Part shown: piece by piece, positions 51,772 through 60,129 of the stretch
How the letters are laid out: the number at the start of each line of letters is the position of its first letter
Position numbering within the stretch: position 1 is the first letter of the stretch
From: Bacillota bacterium
Lineage (GTDB): Bacteria > Bacillota > Clostridia > Christensenellales > UMGS416
Assembly: GCA_023398815.1 (NCBI GenBank)
Contig: JAEWRW010000015.1
Location: forward strand, 32,569-96,568
DNA: 64,000 nucleotides
Direction: 5' to 3'
The notes under the pieces: model-generated
Database searches by the model: none
Seen by the model: only the letters and a program-made list of their open reading frames with translations
Told to the model about the DNA's origin: nothing
Translations under genes and position numbers: made by a program

Positions 51772-53859
51772 CTAGAAGCCCAGCAGGCGGCCGATGTTGT
51801 AGACGAGGAAGCAGATGACCCAGGCCAACACGAACCAATACGCGATGGTCAGGCCAAACCACTTTCGGCTGTTCATCTCGCTGTGAAGGGTGGAGATGGC
51901 CGCCATGCACGGGAAGCTCAGCAGATTAAAGAGCATGAACGAGATGGCTGCCAGCGGGGAGAAGGTTGTGGCGATCACACCCAGCAGGGCGGTTTGGGCC
52001 CCCTGGTCCTCCAGCGCGTCGCCAGAGATACCAGGGTTGTACAGCACACCCATGGTGGAGACAACCGCTTCCTTGGCAATGATGCCGGTGAGGATGGCGA
52101 CTACGGCCTTCCAGCCGTCGGGGCCGGAGCCAAAGCCCAGCGGGATGAAGAGGTAATGCAGGGCGTTGCCAATCATGCCCAGCATGCTGCCGATGCTGTT
52201 GGCTTCCACCATTTGCAGGCGGAAGTTGAAGTTGCTGAGAAACCAGATGACGATCGTTGCGCCCAAGATGACCGTGCCCGCCCGAATGAGGAAGCCCTTC
52301 AGTTTCTCCCACAGGCGCAGGGCGATATTCTTCAGGCGTGGCACATGGTAAGCGGGTAACTCCATCAGGAAGGGCGATGCGTCGCCCTTGAGCACCGTGT
52401 TCTTGAGCAGGATGCCAGAGAAGATCGCCACCAAAATACCGGCAAGGTACATAACGAAGACCATGAGGTCGGCGCTTTTCTGGAAGAGCGCCGCGCCAAT
52501 GACGGCGTAGATGGGCAGCTTTGCCCCGCAGGACATGAACGGCACCAGAATCATCGTGAGTCGGCGGTCTTTCTCACTCTTCAGGGTGCGGGAGGCCATC
52601 AGCGCCGGCACGCTGCAGCCAAACCCCATGAGCATCGGCAGGAACGAGCTGCCGGTGAGCCCGATGCGCCGCAGCAACTGATCCATGATGAAGGCGGCGC
52701 GCGCCATGTAACCGCTGTCCTCCATAATCGTGAGGAACGCGAAGAGCAACAGGATCTGCGGCACAAAGGAGAGCATGGAGCCCACGCCGGCTACGATGCC
52801 ATCCACGATGAGCCCATGAGCCCAGTCCGACGCGCCCAACGCCGTCAACAGGGCGGAGACGCCGTTGCTCACAAGGCCGACCAACCCCTCCATCAGGCTC
52901 TGCAGCCATACGCCGGGGCTGGGCACACCCAGAATGCCGAAGAGGTTTTGCCCGAACGTCAGGTGGAAGAGCAGGAACATGAACACCAGGAAGATGGGGA
53001 TGGCGGCAAAGCGGTTGGTGAGTACACGGTCAACCTTGTCAGAGGGACTCAACGCCAACTCGTCACCGGTGCCCCCTCGCTTCAAGAGAGGGGAGAAGTG
53101 TGCGGTGATGTACTTGTAGCGTTGGTCGGCAACCCAAGCTTCCAGGTCGTCGATGTTCGCGGCGGCACAGGCCTTGCTGCGTAGGGTATCCAATTCCTGC
53201 AACCGCTCGGCGGGAAGCGCCTCGATGGCTGGCAGGGGGTCACCCTCCAAAAATTTGGCGCTCTGAAACAGGGGATGGGTCAACCCTGCGTCACCCAGCA
53301 GCTGGCAGATGCGCGCAAGATGCCCGCCTGCGGCGCTGGTGGCGAGGATGGAAGACCCTTTGCGCCCGGCGGCGGCAGCTTCCTCGGCCCGGCGCATCAG
53401 CTCCTTGACGCCAGTGGCCCGCAGGGCCGAGATGGGCACGACCGGCACGCCCAAAGCCTGCTCCAACGCCTCCGCGCCAATGGAACCGCCGCTGCGCTCA
53501 ATGAGGTCGTACATATTCAATGCCACGACCACCGGCATATCCGTCTCCATGAGCTGGCTTGTCAGATACAGGTTGCGCTCCAGGTTGGTAGCGTCCACGA
53601 TATTGATGATGAGATTGGGTGAATGATCGATGAGATAATTGCGGGCGATAACCTCCTCCTGTGTATAGGGGGAGAGAGAGTAGATACCGGGCAGGTCGAT
53701 GATGTCAATGGCTTGGTCGGTTCCCTTGTACCGGCCTTCCTTGCGGTCCACCGTGACGCCGGGCCAATTGCCGACGTGGGCGGTGCTGCCGGTCAGCTCG
53801 TTGAAGAGCGTGGTCTTGCCGCTGTTGGGGTTGCCCGCCAGTGCGAACGTCAGCGCCAT
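51772..53859 (-). CDS. feoB: Ferrous iron transport GTPase FeoB
   Basis: 695-residue inner-membrane Fe(II) transporter. N-terminal G domain with G1 GNPNSGKTTLFNEL, G3 IDLPGIYSLSPYTQEE and G4 ALNMYDL, a helical spacer, then about eight to ten membrane helices with the two Gate regions (ILLLFAFLTIMEDSGYMARA, LTMILVPFMSCGAKLPIY). The cysteine in PFMSCGAK is the conserved gate residue. It overlaps feoA by ten bases. Confidence 0.96.
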   Translation of the reverse strand: MALTFALAGNPNSGKTTLFNELTGSTAHVGNWPGVTVDRKEGRYKGTDQAIDIIDLPGIYSLSPYTQEEVIARNYLIDHSPNLIINIVDATNLERNLYLTSQLMETDMPVVVALNMYDLIERSGGSIGAEALEQALGVPVVPISALRATGVKELMRRAEEAAAAGRKGSSILATSAAGGHLARICQLLGDAGLTHPLFQSAKFLEGDPLPAIEALPAERLQELDTLRSKACAAANIDDLEAWVADQRYKYITAHFSPLLKRGGTGDELALSPSDKVDRVLTNRFAAIPIFLVFMFLLFHLTFGQNLFGILGVPSPGVWLQSLMEGLVGLVSNGVSALLTALGASDWAHGLIVDGIVAGVGSMLSFVPQILLLFAFLTIMEDSGYMARAAFIMDQLLRRIGLTGSSFLPMLMGFGCSVPALMASRTLKSEKDRRLTMILVPFMSCGAKLPIYAVIGAALFQKSADLMVFVMYLAGILVAIFSGILLKNTVLKGDASPFLMELPAYHVPRLKNIALRLWEKLKGFLIRAGTVILGATIVIWFLSNFNFRLQMVEANSIGSMLGMIGNALHYLFIPLGFGSGPDGWKAVVAILTGIIAKEAVVSTMGVLYNPGISGDALEDQGAQTALLGVIATTFSPLAAISFMLFNLLSFPCMAAISTLHSEMNSRKWFGLTIAYWFVLAWVICFLVYNIGRLLGF

Positions 53860-54152
53860 GCGTTCCGCTCCTTTGGCACCGCTGCGTCTACCAGCACGGC
53901 TTGGGCCTCGGCTCTGCGCAGGCTCAGCTCGTATCCACGCAGGGTAATCTCCACCGGGTCGCCCAGGGGAGCAAACTTGCGCACCCGTACCTCGGCCCCC
54001 GGTGTGATGCCCATATCAAAGAGCCGGCGGCGCAGTGCGCCCTCGCCGTTCACCTTCACGACCACGGCCCGGTCGCCCGGCCGCATGTCCCGCAGGGTCT
54101 CGGGGTTCTTGGGGGTGGGGTGGGTTCGTTTCTGCGCCAAAAGCGTTGCCAT
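53850..54152 (-). CDS. feoA: FeoA-domain protein
   Basis: 100-residue cytoplasmic SH3-like protein that binds FeoB. ALRRRLFDMGITPGAEVRV and DPVEITLRGYELSLRRAEA are the core motifs. A 20-residue basic extension precedes the domain. CAGGAGGAG lies upstream of the ATG. It heads the feo operon under a strong promoter flanked by two putative operators. Confidence 0.92.
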   Translation of the reverse strand: MATLLAQKRTHPTPKNPETLRDMRPGDRAVVVKVNGEGALRRRLFDMGITPGAEVRVRKFAPLGDPVEITLRGYELSLRRAEAQAVLVDAAVPKERNAWR

Positions 54153-54178
54153 AGGGGAATCTCCTCCTGTTGCGCTCT

Positions 54179-54198
54179 CTGTTAGCTTCAGCTAACAG
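54179..54198 (-). promoter_or_regulatory. Dyad operator at the feoA transcription start
   Basis: CTGTTAGCTTCAGCTAACAG, perfect 8-bp arms around four bases. It begins at the end of the -10 and covers the likely +1. TTAGC...GCTAA resembles the core of DtxR/IdeR sites, and a DtxR-family gene is divergently encoded next to it. Confidence 0.65.
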
Positions 54199-54225
54199 TA
54201 TAAATCCGTTGAGTCTTGCTGTCAA
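54197..54225 (-). promoter_or_regulatory. feoA promoter
   Basis: On the minus strand TTGACA (54220-54225), 17-base spacer, TATACT (54197-54202): near-consensus. Confidence 0.9.
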
Positions 54226-54229
54226 TATG

Positions 54230-54249
54230 GATAATGAGAATTATTATCA
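54230..54249 (-). promoter_or_regulatory. Fur box upstream of feoA
   Basis: GATAATGAGAATTATTATC (54230-54248) differs from the classical 19-bp Fur box at two positions. In Gram-positive 7-1-7 form the minus strand reads TGATAATAATTCTCA, one mismatch from TGATAATnATTATCA. It abuts the -35. Confidence 0.82.
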
Positions 54250-54384
54250 AATTCGGTCTATTTGGATGTGTGATATACAATAGAATGAGACCGGTTCTTT
54301 CTGTGGACACAAGTGGTTGCAGATGTACAAACCACCGCAACATGTGGTAACATACTACCATTGAGAAAGATAAGAGGGATGCAG

Positions 54385-54831
54385 ATGGAGAAGCTCTCCT
54401 TTTCCATGGAAAACTATTTGGAGGCGGTCTATGAGCTGTCACAGGATGGCAGCGGCGCGCGGGTGACCGACATTGCCCAGCGCATGGGTGTTACCAAGGC
54501 CAGCACCAACAACGCCATGTCGGTCTTGGCGGAGAAGGGTCTCATCGTCAACGAGAAGTACCAGGACATCCACCTGACGGAGCTGGGCCTTCGTCGGGCA
54601 AGGATTACCTCCAGCAAACACACGATCATCCGGCGACTGCTGGTGGAGGTGCTGGGCGTTGCCCCGGCCATTGCCGAGGTCGATGCCTGCGAGATGGAAC
54701 ATGTCATCAGTGTGGAATCGGTCTGCGCGATGGACGCTTACGCCAGCCGGGTGCTGCAAAAGCCCCCGGCGTGCGAGTCTTGCATTGTGGAGTTGACACA
54801 GGAGCTCAACGAGCGCAGCGCCGAAGCATAA
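54385..54831 (+). CDS. DtxR/MntR-family metal-dependent regulator
   Basis: 148 residues from ATG 54385 (AAGAGGG at suitable distance; ATG 54379 is too close). N-terminal winged helix: MENYLEAVYELSQDG, ARVTDIAQRMGVTKASTNNA and VNEKYQDIHLTELG; dimerisation domain with metal-binding VDACEMEHVISVES and SKHTIIRRLLVEVLGV. It lacks the SH3 domain, like MntR. It is divergent from feoAB and probably controls it in response to Fe(II) or Mn(II), using the 54179-54198 dyad. Confidence 0.9.
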   Translation: MEKLSFSMENYLEAVYELSQDGSGARVTDIAQRMGVTKASTNNAMSVLAEKGLIVNEKYQDIHLTELGLRRARITSSKHTIIRRLLVEVLGVAPAIAEVDACEMEHVISVESVCAMDAYASRVLQKPPACESCIVELTQELNERSAEA

Positions 54832-54843
54832 GCGACAAATGAG

Positions 54844-54878
54844 AAGCAGGGCGGATCTAACGATCCGCCCTGCTTTTG
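54844..54878. terminator. Bidirectional terminator between the DtxR-family gene and serA
   Basis: AAGCAGGGCGGATC / GATCCGCCCTGCTT with loop TAAC and T-rich end. Confidence 0.9.
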
Positions 54879-54888
54879 TGTCTGCCTT

Positions 54889-56052
54889 CTAGAGCTCGCG
54901 CACCCGCAGCACACCGTCGATGGCCCGGATGCCCGCGCAGCAAGCTGCGGTGGGCTGGTCATCCAGGTCAATGAGGGTGTAGGCGAACGCGCCCCGGCTT
55001 TTGTTGATCATGTTGGTGATGTTGTGCCCGCCGGCGGCCAACTGGCTCGTAATCTGGCCAACCATGTTAGTGACATTGCGGTGCAGCACCGCCAGCCGGA
55101 ACGCGCCGGACCGGGGCAGGTTGCACTCCGGGAAGTTGACGGAGTTGACGATGTTACCATTCTCCAGGTAATCACGCAGTTGCTTGGCCGCCATGATGGC
55201 ACAGTTGCGCTCCGACTCGGGCGTGGAAGCGCCCAGGTGGGGGATGCAGATGACCTTTTCCCGCCCCAGAAGATAGTCGAAGGGGAAGTCGGTCACGTAC
55301 TTGCGCAGGATGTCACCCTCCATGGCCTTCAGCAGGGCGTCCTTGTCGACGAGCTCGCCCCGGGCAAAGTTCAGCAGCACCACGCCGGGCTTCATTTCGG
55401 CGAACTGTTTCTCTCCGATCATGCCGCGGGTCTGGTCGATGAGCGGCACATGGAGTGTCAGGAAGTCGGAAGTGCTGATGAGCTCGTTGATGTCCGTTGA
55501 CCGCTTGACCGAGCGGGAGAGGCCCCAGGCCGAGTCGACCGAGATGAACGGATCGTAGCCGGTCACCTGCAAGCCCATAGCCACGCCGGCGTTGGCCACC
55601 ATCGCGCCGATGGCACCCAGGCCGATGATACCCAGCTTCCGCCCGGCAATCTCGGGGCCGACGAAATCATTCTTGCCCTTCTCCACCAAACCAGGCACCT
55701 CGGTGCCCCGGCCCTTCAGGGTGGAGGCCCACTGGATGCCCTCCACGACGCGGCGGCCAGAGAGCAGCATCCCCGCGATGACCAGTTCCTTCACGGCGTT
55801 GGCGTTGGCACCGGGGGTGTTGAACACCACAATGCCGGCGTTGGAGCAGCGGTCAATGGGGATGTTGTTGGTGCCCGCGCCGGCCCGGGCCACGGCCGCC
55901 AGCGATGGGGCCAGCTCGGCTTCGTGCATGTTGGCGGAGCGCACCAGAATGCCATCGGGGGCGGTCTCCTTGTCAGCCAGGGCATACCCCTCGGCGGGCA
56001 GCAGGTCATTGACAACAGGGTCAATGGAATTGAGCTTTTGAATTTTCCACAT
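54889..56052 (-). CDS. serA: D-3-phosphoglycerate dehydrogenase
   Basis: First step of serine synthesis. 387 residues from the ATG at 56052, chosen because GAGGAGGGA has proper spacing to it; the ATG at 56058 is too close. NAD-binding GRKLGIIGLGAIGAMVANAG, catalytic Arg in NFARGELVDKDAL, Glu, and His in CIPHLGASTPESE. A C-terminal ACT domain (RNVTNMVGQITSQLAAGGHN) suggests serine feedback. It follows serC by 13 bases in a T-box operon. Confidence 0.95.
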   Translation of the reverse strand: MWKIQKLNSIDPVVNDLLPAEGYALADKETAPDGILVRSANMHEAELAPSLAAVARAGAGTNNIPIDRCSNAGIVVFNTPGANANAVKELVIAGMLLSGRRVVEGIQWASTLKGRGTEVPGLVEKGKNDFVGPEIAGRKLGIIGLGAIGAMVANAGVAMGLQVTGYDPFISVDSAWGLSRSVKRSTDINELISTSDFLTLHVPLIDQTRGMIGEKQFAEMKPGVVLLNFARGELVDKDALLKAMEGDILRKYVTDFPFDYLLGREKVICIPHLGASTPESERNCAIMAAKQLRDYLENGNIVNSVNFPECNLPRSGAFRLAVLHRNVTNMVGQITSQLAAGGHNITNMINKSRGAFAYTLIDLDDQPTAACCAGIRAIDGVLRVREL

Positions 56053-56065
56053 GGTCATTCCCTCC

Positions 56066-57142
56066 TCAGTGCGTCGCCTCGAAGTCCTTCATGCAGTCCA
56101 CCAGCGCCTGAACACCCTCGATGGGCATGGCGTTGTAGATGCTGGCACGGATGCCGCCCACCAGCCGGTGGCCCTTGATGTTGGTAAGTCCGCGCCCGGC
56201 GGCGAACTTCACAAACTCGCTCGTCAGCTCGTCATTGGGCAGCACGTAGGTCACGTTCATCAGCGACCGCCAGGGCTTCTCCGCTGTGGCGCGGAAGAGT
56301 TTGGAGCCTTCCAAGTATTCATAGAGAAGGTCGGCCTTCTCACGGTTGCGGCGCTCCATCTCGGCCACGCCGCCCAGCTCCTCCAGCCACTGGAACACCA
56401 GACCGGCCATGTAGACCGCCCAGCCGGGAGGGGTGTTGTGCAGCGACGCGCTCTTGGCGTGGGTCTGCCAATCAAGCATGGTGGGCGTCTGGGGCAGCGC
56501 GTGGCCTAGCAGGTCCTCCCGCACGATGACGACGGTGAGACCCGCCACGCCCATGTTCTTCTGTGCGCCGGCGTAGATGACACCGAACTTGCTGACGTCG
56601 TACACCTCACCCAGGATGTTGCTGGACATATCGGCCACCAGCGGCACGGTGCCCGTCTCGGGCAGGGTGTTGTAGTGGGTGCCAAAGATGGTGTTGTTGG
56701 TGGTGATGTGGAAGTAGTCGGCGGCAGGGTCAAACTTCGCCGGGTCAAGTTCGGGCACGCGGACATAGTTGATCGCCTTGGACGAAGCAACGACGTTGAC
56801 TGTGCCATAGCGTTGCGCTTCCTTGATGGCGCTGCTGGCAAAGTTGCCCGAATCGACGTAGTCAGCCTTACCGGTGACCATGAGGTTCAGCGGCACGGCG
56901 GAGAACTGGGTCGTCGCGCCGCCCTGCACAAAGAGCACTTTGTAGTTGGCCGGAATGGCCATCAGCCGCCGCAGGCTCTGTTCGGCTTCGTTCTGAAGCT
57001 TCTCGTAGGGGGCAGATCGATGGCTCATCTCCATCACGCTCATGCCGGACGCGCCTTGGTTGAGCAGATCCTGCTGGGCACGCTCCAACACGGGGAGGGG
57101 AAGGGTGGAGGGACCTGGCGAGAAATTGTAGACTCTGTTCAT
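56066..57142 (-). CDS. serC: Phosphoserine aminotransferase
   Basis: Second step of serine synthesis and pyridoxal-dependent. 358 residues: NFSPGPSTLPLPVLER, SVMEMSHRS, FVQGGATTQFSAVPLNL, the PLP lysine in VIYAGAQKNMGVAGLT, and the phosphate-binding GHRLVGGIRASIYNAMP. The ATG at 57142 has AAGGAGGTTAC upstream. The operon lacks serB. Expression is set by the T-box leader immediately upstream. Confidence 0.96.
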   Translation of the reverse strand: MNRVYNFSPGPSTLPLPVLERAQQDLLNQGASGMSVMEMSHRSAPYEKLQNEAEQSLRRLMAIPANYKVLFVQGGATTQFSAVPLNLMVTGKADYVDSGNFASSAIKEAQRYGTVNVVASSKAINYVRVPELDPAKFDPAADYFHITTNNTIFGTHYNTLPETGTVPLVADMSSNILGEVYDVSKFGVIYAGAQKNMGVAGLTVVIVREDLLGHALPQTPTMLDWQTHAKSASLHNTPPGWAVYMAGLVFQWLEELGGVAEMERRNREKADLLYEYLEGSKLFRATAEKPWRSLMNVTYVLPNDELTSEFVKFAAGRGLTNIKGHRLVGGIRASIYNAMPIEGVQALVDCMKDFEATH

Positions 57143-57215
57143 GGTGTAACCTCCTTCTATCTCGTGGAAATTGGGACCAACACTGTGCCGCGCTGTTCCG
57201 GTGAATCGCGGGAGA

Positions 57216-57437
57216 TAACAAAAATCCGCCCCTGCATACAGGGACGGATCAAAAACCCGCGGTACCACCCGGTGTTAGCCAGAACGGCTCACTCGACGAC
57301 GCATAACCGGCGTCTGCGGCCCGACTCATCGCCAGGCTCTCCGGGGCGGAAGAATCGCCAACACCCAACAGGCTTGCACCGGCCGCCTGCTCTCTTCGTC
57401 GGGTGGAAGGCGTGCTCCCCATCATTGAGGAATATTT
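57216..57437 (-). promoter_or_regulatory. T-box riboswitch of the serC-serA operon, probably serine-specific
   Basis: On the minus strand the leader has a Stem I with the distal loop CCGGTGCAAGCC, a specifier region with TCT-TCC (57353-57348; both serine codons), the GGAG element after Stem I, the antiterminator sequence GGTGGTACCGCG (57269-57258) and a terminator hairpin ATCCGTCCCTG / CAGGGGCGGAT with TTTTTG (57249-57219). Uncharged tRNA-Ser would stabilise the antiterminator. Which of the two codons pairs was not settled. Confidence 0.9.
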
Positions 57438-57443
57438 GAATTA

Positions 57444-57471
57444 ATTATATGGGGTAGCCCGGGATTGTCAA
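57444..57471 (-). promoter_or_regulatory. serC operon promoter
   Basis: TTGACA (57466-57471), 16-base spacer, TATAAT (57444-57449) on the minus strand. Confidence 0.85.
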
Positions 57472-57574
57472 GGGAAATTTCTACATTTTTGTGGACAGGG
57501 TGCCTGTGGGTGGCAACGCCATGGCGTATGGTGTGTATGACCAAATGCATACCAAGAAGACGGGCGAAAAGTGC

Positions 57575-57604
57575 TTGACAACCCCGCGGACTTTCGGTTA
57601 TGAT
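57575..57604 (+). promoter_or_regulatory. tRNA-Ala promoter
   Basis: TTGACA (57575-57580), 18-base spacer, TATGAT (57599-57604), 42 bases before the tRNA. Confidence 0.78.
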
Positions 57605-57646
57605 ATCCGAGCAAGGTCGCCCTGCGGCAACGCCGGTGACAAATGC

Positions 57647-57723
57647 GGGGGTATAGCTCAGTTGGCTAGAGCGCTTGAATGGCATTCAAGAGGCCGTCGG
57701 TTCGAATCCGACTATCTCCACCA
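57647..57723 (+). tRNA. tRNA-Ala (anticodon GGC)
   Basis: 77 bases with encoded CCA. Acceptor GGGGGTA / TATCTCC shows the G3-U70 pair that identifies tRNA-Ala. D-arm TAGCTCAGTTGGCTAGAGC, anticodon stem CTTGA / TCAAG with loop ATGGCAT (anticodon GGC, reading GCC), T-arm GTCGGTTCGAATCCGAC. A prophage integrase faces its 3' end, so the tRNA end is the likely attachment site. Confidence 0.96.
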
Positions 57724-57760
57724 GAAAACCCTAGGAATCATGCGGTTCCTAGGGTTTTCT
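57724..57760. terminator. Terminator between tRNA-Ala and the integrase gene
   Basis: GAAAACCCTAGGAA / TTCCTAGGGTTTTC with an eight-base loop directly after the CCA; serves both the tRNA and the convergent int gene. Confidence 0.85.
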
Positions 57761-57765
57761 TATTG

Positions 57766-58992
57766 CTATTGGTTGTCGTTTACGTTCTTGCGTCGGAGCG
57801 TCGTCGGAGTGCGACCAGATTTGGGAACACGGGTTCCGACCAGCACCGCATTGATTTTGTTGGCGGCGTCCTGCTTTTCCGCAGAAAAAACGTGGTCGGC
57901 GTAATGCTCAAACACTTTTTTGTCTGCGTGGCCGGTCAGCATCATCATCGTTGCGCTGTCTATACAAGCGTCGCGGGCACCCAGCCGCGCGAACGTGTGT
58001 CGCAGTTCGTGGGTTGTCACGTTGCGCACACCCTCAATGCTCTTGACCGCAGAGGAAATGCCGCGTGAGTACGTGGACGGGTGGCAGAACGCTTTCGTCG
58101 ATTCGCTGTAGAACACATACTCGTTCCTTGCGTGTTCGCGCAGCCACCTTGCGTGTGGCCACGCTACCTTTGGCAGATACACAAGGCGCGTGGAGTTCTC
58201 TGTTTTTGGGTCGCCCAGGTACAGATTGCCGCCTTTCTTGATTTTGACGGCCTTGTTCACGCTAATGGCGGAGCCGTCCGGCTCAACGTCGCTTCGTAAA
58301 AGCGGGATCATTTCCTGCCGCCGCAGGCCGGTTAGCATTTCCACAACCAGCGCGTGGCCCCATATCGTGTCAGGGTAGTTGTTGATAACCATTTGCACTT
58401 CATCCAGCTTCAGCGCCGTTTTCTCTCGCCTGCGCTTCGCGGTGTCGCGCAAGTCTTTGACAGACAGCATGGGGTTGTCGCCGTACTTTATCAGCCCCTT
58501 TGCCACCGCTCGGTTGAACACTTGGCCGAGCATCACCTTTGTTTTCGTCTGCTGTGACATGGAGTAAGGCGTTCCGTCCTGCTTCACAGCTTCGTCTAGT
58601 TTGGTTTCGATCTTCTCCACCGTCGCGTCGCTCAACGCCATGCCTGCGAACAGCCTCACGATGATATCCTTTGTGTATTTGTATCCATCGTAAGTAGAGC
58701 GCTCCAACTTCCCCTTACTCACATCGTCTTCCAGTTCTTCGTACCAGATCATTGCCAACCGGTCGACGGTGGTGCTGTCTGGCGACAGCAACGCACCCGC
58801 CCGCCAGTCTTCCCTCCTTTTGTGCACGGTCGCCAACGCAATCTGCTTGTCTTCGTGTGTGAAGCAGAAACGCTTGCGACCGCCGTCTTTGTCAACCGCA
58901 GCAATTTCAGCCTTATACTTGCCGTTCGGCATGAGTCGCACAGAGCCTTCGCCGTTTCCGTTTTGGCGGTGTTCTCTTTTCTTTTTTGGCAT
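57766..58992 (-). CDS. int: Tyrosine-family site-specific integrase
   Basis: 408 residues: an AP2-like arm-binding N-terminus (GEGSVRLMPNGKYKAEIAA), a SAM-like core-binding domain and the catalytic domain with Arg in EMLTGLRRQEM, HELRHTFARLG (His-x-x-Arg), His in LTGHADKKVFEHYAD and the nucleophile Tyr in the same block. It is of the Tn916/phage type common in Firmicutes. AAGGAGGCACTA precedes the ATG. Pointing at the tRNA-Ala 3' end, it marks the left edge of a prophage. Confidence 0.95.
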   Translation of the reverse strand: MPKKKREHRQNGNGEGSVRLMPNGKYKAEIAAVDKDGGRKRFCFTHEDKQIALATVHKRREDWRAGALLSPDSTTVDRLAMIWYEELEDDVSKGKLERSTYDGYKYTKDIIVRLFAGMALSDATVEKIETKLDEAVKQDGTPYSMSQQTKTKVMLGQVFNRAVAKGLIKYGDNPMLSVKDLRDTAKRRREKTALKLDEVQMVINNYPDTIWGHALVVEMLTGLRRQEMIPLLRSDVEPDGSAISVNKAVKIKKGGNLYLGDPKTENSTRLVYLPKVAWPHARWLREHARNEYVFYSESTKAFCHPSTYSRGISSAVKSIEGVRNVTTHELRHTFARLGARDACIDSATMMMLTGHADKKVFEHYADHVFSAEKQDAANKINAVLVGTRVPKSGRTPTTLRRKNVNDNQ

Positions 58993-59014
58993 TAGTGCCT
59001 CCTTGTTACAATTA

Positions 59015-59623
59015 TTAATCGATTTTTTTCAAAGTATCTGGGTTCATAAACGCAACGCTTACGAGAGAGCCGGTCACCGTGAAGTCGAGATCGCTTCTGT
59101 ATATCTCTATTTCGGCTTCATCTTCTGACGTTGGATAGCCCTCTGCTGTAAACTTTAATGGTTCTACCTGTTGAACGTTGATAATTGCTATTCCAGTACA
59201 GTCCAAATAGCTTTCGGTTTGAATGCTTTTTACTGGCAGCATTTTTTCATACTGCTGTTCGCTTATTAGCAAATCATAAACGGCATCGAATGAATCCATT
59301 GTTAAGTGCAGCTTTTTGTCTTCTTCTGCTACATCCCAATCATAAAACGTAACGAGAATCGTTTTCCCAATCAAGCTGCGCTGCATCTCTAGTGTCGTTG
59401 AGTAATTTGACTCGGCAAGGCCGTCTCTTACATCAACAACGTCCGCATGGTTCTCGTTTATCAACGTGTTGGCAATTTTATCTTCGGCTTCTTTCTTTGC
59501 ATCTTCGCTTATCGGGGTTGCTGTTGGCTCTATTGATTCTGTATCAATCGGAACAGCAGCTTGGCTTTCACACGCCGAAACAAGCAGAGCAGCGACAATT
59601 AACAACAAAATTGTTTTTTTCAC
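59015..59623 (-). CDS. Prophage-encoded lipoprotein
   Basis: 202 residues from a GTG start. Signal with lipobox LVSAC, then an acidic domain (EEDKKLHLTMDSFDAVYDLL, VQQVEPLKFTAEGYP). AT-rich relative to the chromosome. It lies between int and the UGA-interrupted lipoprotein gene on the same strand and is probably expressed from the lysogen. Possible surface or exclusion function; no family recognised. Confidence 0.72.
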   Translation of the reverse strand: MKKTILLLIVAALLVSACESQAAVPIDTESIEPTATPISEDAKKEAEDKIANTLINENHADVVDVRDGLAESNYSTTLEMQRSLIGKTILVTFYDWDVAEEDKKLHLTMDSFDAVYDLLISEQQYEKMLPVKSIQTESYLDCTGIAIINVQQVEPLKFTAEGYPTSEDEAEIEIYRSDLDFTVTGSLVSVAFMNPDTLKKID

Positions 59624-59634
59624 GTTTTCTCACC

Positions 59635-59919
59635 TCACGGCTTGCACACAGAGCAAGCTTCATAACCGTCTTCGATCGCCTTGTTCTCTGTCGTCTCGAT
59701 ACAGGACTGGCTAAGGTACTGTCATCCTTCTCGGTGGTACTTTGTGCCGTACTCGGTAACATACACCACCGCAGAGTTGTCGGCAGTTGCTTTCGCTGCA
59801 ACTGGTGCTGGCGCGACGCTTGCCTTTTCGTATGCTCCACCTCCGCAGGCCACCAACAAAATCGCCGCTGCACAAAGAGCCATTACCGTTGCCGCCACGT
59901 GTAACTGCTTGCCTTTCAT
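59635..59919 (-). pseudogene. Small lipoprotein gene with in-frame UGA at a conserved cysteine
   Basis: ATG 59919 (AAGGAGGGTA upstream), signal with lipobox LLVACGGG. The frame reads VYVTEYGTKYHREG, then TGA (59722-59724), then QYLSQSCIETTENKAIEDGY and EACSVCKP to a TGA at 59635. In the family with YHxxGCxYL ... GYxPCxxCxP motifs the UGA falls exactly where the first cysteine belongs. Read through, the gene would be 94 residues and end 11 bases before the next lipoprotein start; stopped, it is 65 residues and leaves a 98-base gap. Either a nonsense mutation (TGC/TGT to TGA) or recoding. Confidence 0.6.
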
Positions 59920-60059
59920 TGCGTACCCTCCTTGCACCAATTTATGTATACACAATACCACTAAACCGCGCAACAAGTTAAATAAAGCAATTATTTACAT
60001 TTTAATACACTTTTCGACAAACTATAATTCGTTGCGACCAACAATGGCACAATGCGGTG

Positions 60060-60088
60060 TTGCGCTCGGAAAATGTTCGCGCTATAAT
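60060..60088 (+). promoter_or_regulatory. Prophage promoter for a 45-residue ORF
   Basis: TTGCGC (60060-60065), 17-base spacer, TATAAT (60083-60088), pointing right towards 60130. Confidence 0.6.
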
Positions 60089-60129
60089 CTCTACAACAAG
60101 AACATGCGTTCCCATAACGGAGGTTGTAC

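Noticed and set aside
54313..54350. GTGGTT ... AACCAC ... GTGGT repeats before the DtxR-family gene as an operator
   Set aside because: The arms are short and overlap in several ways; no known metal-regulator site matches, so it was not listed as a feature.
57491..57904. Plus-strand frame covering tRNA-Ala
   Set aside because: It runs through the tRNA and a terminator and is an artefact of the tRNA sequence.
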